From assembly GCA_022453515.1 (NCBI GenBank), contig JAJNNY010000013.1, forward strand, positions 558,001 through 622,000: a DNA stretch of 64,000 bases. Reading direction: 5' to 3'. Within the stretch, counting starts at the first letter, position 1, and the number at the start of each line of letters is the position of its first letter. The translations under genes and the position numbers were made by a program. The notes under the pieces are model-generated. The model saw nothing but the letters and a program-made list of their open reading frames with translations. It was not told the origin of the DNA and made no database searches. This DNA comes from Astrocystis sublimbata. Lineage: Eukaryota > Ascomycota > Sordariomycetes > Xylariales > Xylariaceae. Of this stretch, positions 57,401-64,000 are shown piece by piece.

Positions 57401-60179
57401 AGGTTGTTGACTGTACGGCATTTGATGTCTTCATCAATGACGAGCACCTACCTATTGTGGTACTGGAATCATCGGCAGCGTCCACGGCGCCGATGTCGAA
57501 CAATGCTCCGCCTCGCCAACTCGATATTCCATTGTTGGAATCACTTGCGGAGAAGTGCATGGACTTGCTGCTGCAGGAGCATCATTTACGAGTTTATTGT
57601 GTCATGATCACAGTTCCGAAATCTCTACCACGTGTAACCAAGCATGGCAGGCAAGAGATTGGCAACATGGTCTGCAGACGTGAATTTGACTTGGGGAACT
57701 TGCACTGCGCCCATGTCAAATTTGGGGTTGAGCATGCCGTGCTCAATTTACCCATTGGCGTAGACCCGCTCGGCGGCATATGGTCCAATATTGCCTCAGG
57801 CTCGCGGCTTGACATTCTAGGGCCCACTGACAAGCAGTATTCTGGCATAGATAGGCGTGAAGTTGTCATGGATGACCGCACATCGACACCACTCAACAAT
57901 TTCACCAGCATCACAGATCTCATACAATGGCGAGTTGCGCGCCAACCCGAGGAACTCGCCCTGTGCAGTATCGACGGGAAAGGGAAGGAAAGCAAGGGAA
58001 TTACTTGGAAAAAGTTTGACACCAAAGTCGCTGCTGTCGCTCTCTATCTACGAAACAAGGTCAAAATACGACCACGCGATCACGTCATGCTCATGTACAC
58101 ACACTCGGAGGATTTCATCTACGCCGTTCACGCTTGCATCAACCTTGGTGCCATCATCATCCCCACTGCGCCGATGGATGAGCGACGTCTGTACGAGGAT
58201 GTACCGGCGTTCCTGCATCTTATCAACGACTATGGGGTCAAGGCCATATTGGTCAATCATGAAGTTGATTACTTATTGAGGGGGAAGTTGGCTTCCCAGC
58301 ACATCAAGCAAACGGCGCAGGTGCTCAAAATCGCCACGCCTCCCGTGTATAACACATCGAAACCTCCCAAACAGAACACTGGATTGCGTGATCTGGGTTT
58401 CAAGATGGATCCGGCGTGGGTCCAGCCGAATTACCCCGTCATCATATGGGCATACTGGACACCAGATCAACGCCGAATATCGGTACAGTTGGGCCATCAA
58501 ACCATCTTAGCCATGTGCAAGGTGCAGAAAGAAACCTGCCAGATGACCAGTACGCGGCCTGTACTAGGCTGCGTCCGAAGTACCACGGGTCTAGGTTTCA
58601 TACATTCATGCCTCATGGGTATTTACCTAGGCACTGCGACCTATCTGGTGTCGCCTGTGGACTTTTCGCAAAATCCCTTAACTCTATTCCTGACACTGAG
58701 CAGATACAAGATCAAGGACACGTACGCAACACCTCAGATGCTCGATCATGCGATGAACACGATGCCAGGAAAGGGATTCACCCTACATGAGCTCAAGAAC
58801 TTGATGATCACAGCAGAGAACAGGCCGCGGGTAGACGTGTTCCAAAAAGTCAGGCTTCATTTCGCTGGTACTGGATTAGACAGGACAGCTATCAATACGG
58901 TCTACTCGCACGTTCTCAATCCGATGGTGGCTTCGCGTTCGTACATGTGCATAGAACCCACTGAGCTTTGGCTTGACCGTCGGGCTTTGCGTAGGGGATT
59001 GGTGATCCCCGTCGATCCGGACTCGGACCCAAGGGCTCTTCTTATTCAAGATTCGGGGATGGTACCAGTGTCGACGCAACTTGCCATTGTCAACCCGGAA
59101 ACCTGCATGCTTTGCAGTGACGGCGAGTTTGGCGAAATTTGGGTTGACTCGGAAGCGTGCGTTAATGGCTTTTACGGTTCGAGGGACCCCTTCGATGCTG
59201 AGCGTTTCAATGGGCGAGTGGTGGATGGAAATCAAGAGTTCCAGTATGTCCGAACAGGTGATCTTGGATTCCTTCACACCATCAGCCGGCCTATTGGTCC
59301 TGGAGGCCAGCAAGTCGAAATGCAGGTTCTATTCGTTATCGGTAATATCGGCGAGACCTTCGAGATTAATGGTCTCAACCATTTCCCCATGGATATAGAG
59401 GCTTCCGTGGAGAGATGTCATCGTAACATCGTGCCAGGTGGCTGGTAAGTGGTCCTTGCAGAATGCTGAACGCATTTGGCTAACACAGTTGCAGTGCCAT
59501 TTTCCAAGCTGGTGGCCTTGTGGTCGTACTTGTTGAAGTCTCTAGGAAACAATTCATTGCGTCCATCGTCCCGGTTATCGTGAATGCGATACTCGGCGAG
59601 CATCAAATAGTCGCCGACATTGTCGCATTCGTGAACCAGGGCGATTTCCCTCGCAGCCGGCTCGGCGAGAAACAGCGTGGCAAGATCTTGGCTGGCTGGG
59701 TTACGCGTAAGATGCGCACGGTAGCTCAATTCGCAATCCGCGATGCGAACTCAGGTACCCTGGAAGGCCCTGAGGGTGGCGCCGACAATCGTCGTCAAAG
59801 CGTCGGCAGTATACGAAGCAACAACATGGCGGGCGCGAGCTCTCTGAGGAATATGGAGCCTGCGCCTCAAATCCTTGAGCAAGAAGAGCTTGACCAGCAA
59901 ATGGACAAGATGTCAGCTCTTCCGCCAGCCGCACATGCAAAACCGCCCACAGCAAGTAGTGGTCCGAATGAGCCCGCACCTGCCTCTGGCCAGCCTGCTG
60001 GATATCCTGCGCCGCAATTTGATTTTGGCGATTCATTCCCACGGCCACGCACGCAGCAAGGGCCTCCTCAAATCCAACTACTGGCCGACGACAAAGAACA
60101 GGCGCAAATCTTGGCAGATGACGAAGACGATTGGCAGAGTGATGCAATCAGACAGATGAAGTTGGCGAGCCTAGATTAA
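54496..60179 (+). CDS. CPS1: Cps1/DIP2-like protein: DMAP1-binding domain plus two adenylate-forming domains
   Basis: Exons 54496-54555, 54710-54732, 54846-59444 and 59495-60179 give 1788 residues, with all introns GT-AG. The first three exons together encode the DMAP1-binding motif (QHLQEKLDELEKEFE, EGDITEKG, FNKRRTQLFSQYG), which supports the 23-nt second exon. After a disordered linker come two AMP-binding (acyl-CoA synthetase-like) modules. The first spans about residues 270-960 (YRGDRVALVYRDIEIIDFAI, VPDLAYIEFSRAPTGDLRGV) and includes an acidic insertion (DEKDEEDDEKGKDK). The second runs from about 1060 to 1640 (RPRDHVMLMYTHSEDFIYAV, VRTGDLGFLH). The disordered C-terminus ends in DDWQSDAIRQMKLASLD. 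This is the architecture of Cochliobolus CPS1, S. pombe mug62 and animal DIP2. The family is linked to fungal virulence and lipid or acyl handling, but its reaction is unsettled. Confidence 0.9.
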
Positions 60180-61368
60180 TCTGTTCATACTACCGTAGAA
60201 GCGGAAGCCCAAGCATCGAACGGCACGACTTGCACATACTACTACCCTAATTGTTGTTACTTCGTTTAATTTGCATAGCATTGGTTTAGCGCAGTTGTAT
60301 CAGGCACCTTCTTAGCTGGTTTATTGGACTTAGTTGGCTACAGTGGTATACGCCCGTCCTTGTTACTTGGCATTTACAGTATTCTTTCTGGCTCTCAACA
60401 GAAGTAAAAGGCGAGTTTACTATGTGGACGGATAGGTGTCCCAAAAACCTCTCGTGTATTAGTTAAGAATTTCGGTGGTGGCGAAGACGAATATCTTCGC
60501 TATGGCATGCGACGGCGTGCTTGCTCACTTAGCGACAGCAATACAAGCGTTCACGATTGAATGAACATAGGATATGACATTGTTATAAGTACTGGTATGA
60601 GCTGTCGGTTGGTTTTGGGTGAAATCATGCCATGTGGGAAATGATGGTGATCGTAAGCGAAGCAGAATGGTCACTACATTTGAGCTATTAACGTCGGTGG
60701 TGGCGAGCGAGGCATGCCAGGTACTTGTAGCGAGCTAGGGCGGGGCTGGAGCGTAACGGTAGAGGCGGGAAGTTCACCAATCGGTCGCCAGCGGACAATG
60801 CTGACCATACAGAGAGTTGACATAGATATGATCGAAGAGCAGAAAACGATGCAAGGGTCAAAGATCGGAGGATCCTCTTGGCACGCGTGGCCCAAGATGA
60901 CGTGAAGTTACGATTCCGCGTAACCCCGGGCGGAAATCAAGCATCAGAATCGGGCGATGATCCAGCTGCCCAGGCGGCCGCGAAACGGCGTCCAATCAAG
61001 CAACCACGGGTATCCCGGCCACAGGCTGCATGGCGCAACCAGCTCAACTCACCTATCTCCAACAGGAAGCTACCTAGGTCGCAGCGTGGTAAAGGTTGCA
61101 TCAAAACCCGGAATTTACGAGAAAACACACAGCAAAGGTTAGTTATCTTCCTATGGGGACAATTAACGAGCAGCGGAATGCCAGCGCTTCGTGCACGTGG
61201 CATATAGGTAGTCATCGACTCCGTCATTAATCTCACTTACACCGGACACCATGCAGATGCAGCGGACAACATGGTATATACGGTAACATATCGCCCATAC
61301 TTTAAAGTTTAGACGTTGCCATGGTGTAATGATCATCTGGAGAAGTCTCTATTACTTTTCCAAAATAT
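60180..61368. other. 1.2 kb intergenic, nothing recognised
   Basis: 3' flank of the Cps1-like gene and promoter of the phosphatase. A frame at 60878-61207 (plus) has basic, low-information composition and no domain. Confidence 0.5.
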
Positions 61369-63209
61369 ATGCAAAAGATGAAGTCTGCTGCAATTCTCTT
61401 GGGATGGGTGTCGGCTTTGGCCACGGGGGCCGAAGCCGCCGCCAGCTATCCTGCGATCCCAGCTGACAAGACAACGCCGACGCAGCAGCGCATAGCCATC
61501 AAAGGGCCCAACTGTGAGTGACGAGATAAAGAGTGAAACAGTGAAAGGGCATGAATAAATACCCAGCTTTGGAAACGCACTCGCTGATATGCATAATTCA
61601 AGCCGTCGCCGTTGGATGGAACACGTACGTGCAACTTGACAACCCCTGCGTACAATACGGCACATCAAGCGACAACCTCGACCAGAAATCATGCTCTACC
61701 ACCTCCATCACATATCCGAACTCGCGGACATGGGGAAACACCGTAATCCTACCAGATCTTCGTTCCGGCACAACCTACTACTACAAGATAACCAGCGGGA
61801 ACTCAAGCGTCGAGCACTTCCTCAGCCCTCGCCCAGCAGGCGATGCCGGGTCGTTTTCCTTCGCGGCTGTCATCGACCTCGGAGTCTACGGCGCAGACGG
61901 ATATACCCTCAAGCACGATAACGCGAAGCGAGACACGATCCCACAAGTCCAGCCGAGCCTCAATCACACCACGATAGGCCGCCTGGCCAACAACGTCGAC
62001 GACTACGAATTCGTCGTGCACCCGGGCGACCTAGCTTACGCGGATGACTGGCTGTTGAAGACGAAGAACCTCTTAGACGGAACCGATGCATTTGCTGCTA
62101 TCGTGGAGCAGTTCTACGGCCAGCTCGCCCCTATTTCCGGCCGGAAGCCGTATATGGTTGGGCCCGGGAATCATGAGGCGAATTGTCAGGAGATCCCGCA
62201 GTACGTGATTTTTCCCCCTTCGATCTGAAGCGCGCCGCTGCAACTTGTCCTCGAGTTGCAGGCTCAAGATTAATTGACTGATGCTAACACGGTCGCAGCG
62301 CCCAAGGTCTTTGCGCCGCCGGCCAGAAGAACTTCACCGACTACATGAACCGCTTTGCTGACCTCATGCCGACCGCCTTCCCGTCACGCTCGTCCAACTC
62401 CAGCGCCGCGATCCTCGCCAACACGGCGCGGGAACTTTCGAACCCTCCGTTTTGGTACTCATTCGACTACGGGCTCATGCACTTCGTGATGATCAACACC
62501 GAGACCGACTTCGCCTCCGCGCCCGACGGACCCGGCGGTTCCGCCGGCCTAAATTCCGGGCCCTTCGGTTCAACGGCCAATCAGCAACTCGCGTTCTTGC
62601 AAGCCGACTTGGCATCTGTTGACCGTGAAGTCACGCCCTGGGTTGTCGTGGGAGGCCATAGGTAAGTCTCTTGAGTTTTATATTGCTCCCTATGGTACGC
62701 CTCGGAGGCATCAACAAATCCTGCCCCGAATCCTTTGCCAGCTTCCGAATCAACCTCTTTTATACCATTGATTGGGGATTCTAACTTGAGTGCTACACAG
62801 ACCATGGTACACAACCGGTAAATCCAGTGACGGCTGCGCCCCCTGCCGCGCGGCCTTCGAGCCGCTACTGTACAAATACGGCGTCGACCTAGCGATCTTC
62901 GGCCACGTGCACAACTCGCAGCGGTTCGCGCCCGTGTACAACAACACGGCGGACGCCAACGGGCTCAACGACCCCAAGGCACCCATGTACATCGTCGCGG
63001 GCGGCGCGGGCAACATCGAGGGGCTGAGTACGGTCGGCACCAAGCCGGCGTATAACGCCTTTGCGTACGCCGACGATTTTAGTTATGCGACGGTCGAGAT
63101 ACTGGACAGGAATCAGCTGAGGGTGCGCTTCGTACAGTCGGCGAGTGGGAAGACGCTGGATGAGTCGACGTTGTATAAGGCGCATAAAGAGCGCTTTGTT
63201 GTGCAGTGA
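61369..63209 (+). CDS. secreted purple acid phosphatase
   Basis: Exons 61369-61513, 61603-62200, 62299-62661 and 62801-63209 give 504 residues with phase-consistent GT-AG introns. The second ATG (61378) is an alternative start. A signal peptide ([20 protein letters not shown]) leads into a fibronectin-like N-terminal domain ([37 protein letters not shown]). The dimetal site is complete: D140 in VIDLGVYG, D191 and Y194 in GDLAYAD, N238 and H239 in GPGNHEAN, H368 in VVVGGHRPWY, and H404 and H406 in FGHVHNSQR. Purple acid phosphatases use an Fe-metal centre to hydrolyse phosphate esters at acid pH outside the cell or in the vacuole. Several N-glycosylation sequons support secretion. Expression is often phosphate-responsive, but no such promoter element could be verified here. 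Confidence 0.93.
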
Positions 63210-63561
63210 AAGAGATTGGCGATAGATGAGGTGAGGGTAAAGAAGTGAGTGAGTATCTGGGAGATTCAGCGCTGAGGCACTCGGAGAAGAGCATAGCATA
63301 TACGATTGGTGAATGAGTTTACGAATTAATTAATGTCTAGAAGATGTCGAGCGAGATAAGCTATTGTGGCATTTTTGAGTATACATTTAGCGTAGCTAGA
63401 CTGGTTAGTAATACAGCAGGTCTTGCGTTAGAATGTCCGCGATCTATCTTGCATAGCCTATGTGCTATAAATCAGACTCGGCATCGTCGCCAGTTGATGT
63501 GTCTCCGTGTCCTCATAGATCGTCCGAAAGATATCGGGAGCGAAAACCAAACTCAAGGATA
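63210..63561. other. convergent 3' region
   Basis: AT-rich spacer between the convergent phosphatase and the right-edge gene. Nothing else seen. Confidence 0.5.
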
Positions 63562-64000
63562 TCAACCATCGTGGTCCCCTATCTTAACCCAGTTGCCGTT
63601 CTTGTTCATCATCCGTACAAGGTCAACATCATCAGTGACCCTGACCACGGTCCCTTGCTGGCTGGGAGGGGGTGTCGCATTGGGCGTGCTCGACTTGATT
63701 GTCACTATGTTGCCCGGCTGTGTGCCGTTAATGCTGCTCTGTGTACTCAGCAGTGTAAAGTCTTGCGAACTACCGCCTCCTTGGGTATTCGTTCTAACTC
63801 TGCCTCTGTATCCCAATTTTGAGTTGCTGCTTCCTTTGGAGCTGTCAGGGAAAGAGGACTTGGAATGGAGCGGCCGGTTGTCTGATTTGTAGGACCACGC
63901 CATTGAATCTTCCAACGTGCCGTGGGAGTAAAGTCTGTAAAGCTTGCGGTACACCGGAATTGAGACGACGAAGAATCCCACTGTGAGCTCAACCGTGGAC
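63562..64000 (-). CDS. integral membrane protein C-terminus, probably fungal rhodopsin/SAT4 type, cut by the right edge
   Basis: The minus-strand frame is open from the window end to a stop at 63562, about 146 residues. It begins inside a membrane segment, STVELTVGFFVVSIPVYRKL, which resembles the last helix of fungal rhodopsin-domain (SAT4-like) proteins, where E-x-x-V/I-G-x-x-x-x-x-x-P is common. A basic, serine-rich cytoplasmic tail follows (YRGRVRTNTQGGG, TQSSINGTQPGNIVTIKSS), again typical. The start codon and the earlier helices lie outside the window. The family call is probable rather than certain. Confidence 0.55.
   Translation of the reverse strand, partial: STVELTVGFFVVSIPVYRKLYRLYSHGTLEDSMAWSYKSDNRPLHSKSSFPDSSKGSSNSKLGYRGRVRTNTQGGGSSQDFTLLSTQSSINGTQPGNIVTIKSSTPNATPPPSQQGTVVRVTDDVDLVRMMNKNGNWVKIGDHDG

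Noticed and set aside
1..64000. CRISPR arrays, bacterial operons or phage-type systems
   Set aside because: No regularly spaced repeats or prokaryotic gene organisation were seen. Everything recognisable is fungal nuclear DNA.

Overview
The window is filamentous ascomycete DNA (Pezizomycotina; a Sordariomycete-like fungus is my inference). Genes carry short GT-AG introns, mostly 50-140 nt, with clean phase-consistent junctions. The families are typically fungal: 2EXR, Zn2Cys6, a non-reducing polyketide synthase, a Cps1/DIP2-like adenylating protein and a class II cAMP phosphodiesterase. A DNA transposon shows TA-rich, stop-riddled decay of the kind repeat-induced point mutation (RIP) leaves. 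No bacterial-type operons were seen.

0-22 kb looks like a secondary-metabolite locus. It holds an MFS anion-type transporter (minus), a secreted bicovalent-type FAD oxidoreductase (minus), a RIP-damaged Fot/pogo element with intact inverted repeats, the 3' half of a cytochrome P450, and a large non-reducing PKS (SAT-KS-AT-PT-ACP-CMeT-esterase), followed by a convergent small GH16-type gene. A Zn2Cys6 regulator lies about 5 kb beyond the PKS. Methylated orsellinic-acid chemistry is what this PKS architecture suggests. Three cluster genes carry lesions in this assembly: the P450 lacks its 5' half and abuts the transposon, the PKS changes frame near 17.25 kb, and the oxidoreductase has no usable acceptor for its last exon. 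The cluster therefore looks decayed or decaying, unless single-base assembly errors explain two of the three.

22-43 kb is sparse accessory sequence with mainly secreted or small-molecule genes: a flavin-reductase-like protein, a secreted alpha/beta hydrolase, a tandemly duplicated CVNH-like (cyanovirin-N homology) secreted protein with one broken copy, and an unidentified secreted protein. Two stretches of about 6.1 kb (26.8-32.9 kb) and 4.1 kb (33.7-37.8 kb) show no gene I can support.

43-64 kb is conserved housekeeping-type content: class II cAMP phosphodiesterase with an unusually long first intron, a large unknown nuclear-looking protein with a glutamine-rich region, the Cps1/DIP2-like protein with a 23-nt microexon, a secreted purple acid phosphatase, and a membrane protein (probably rhodopsin/SAT4 type) cut by the right edge. 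A 2EXR protein is cut by the left edge.

All exon structures were worked out by hand from splice motifs, reading phase and family resemblance. No alignment or search was run.
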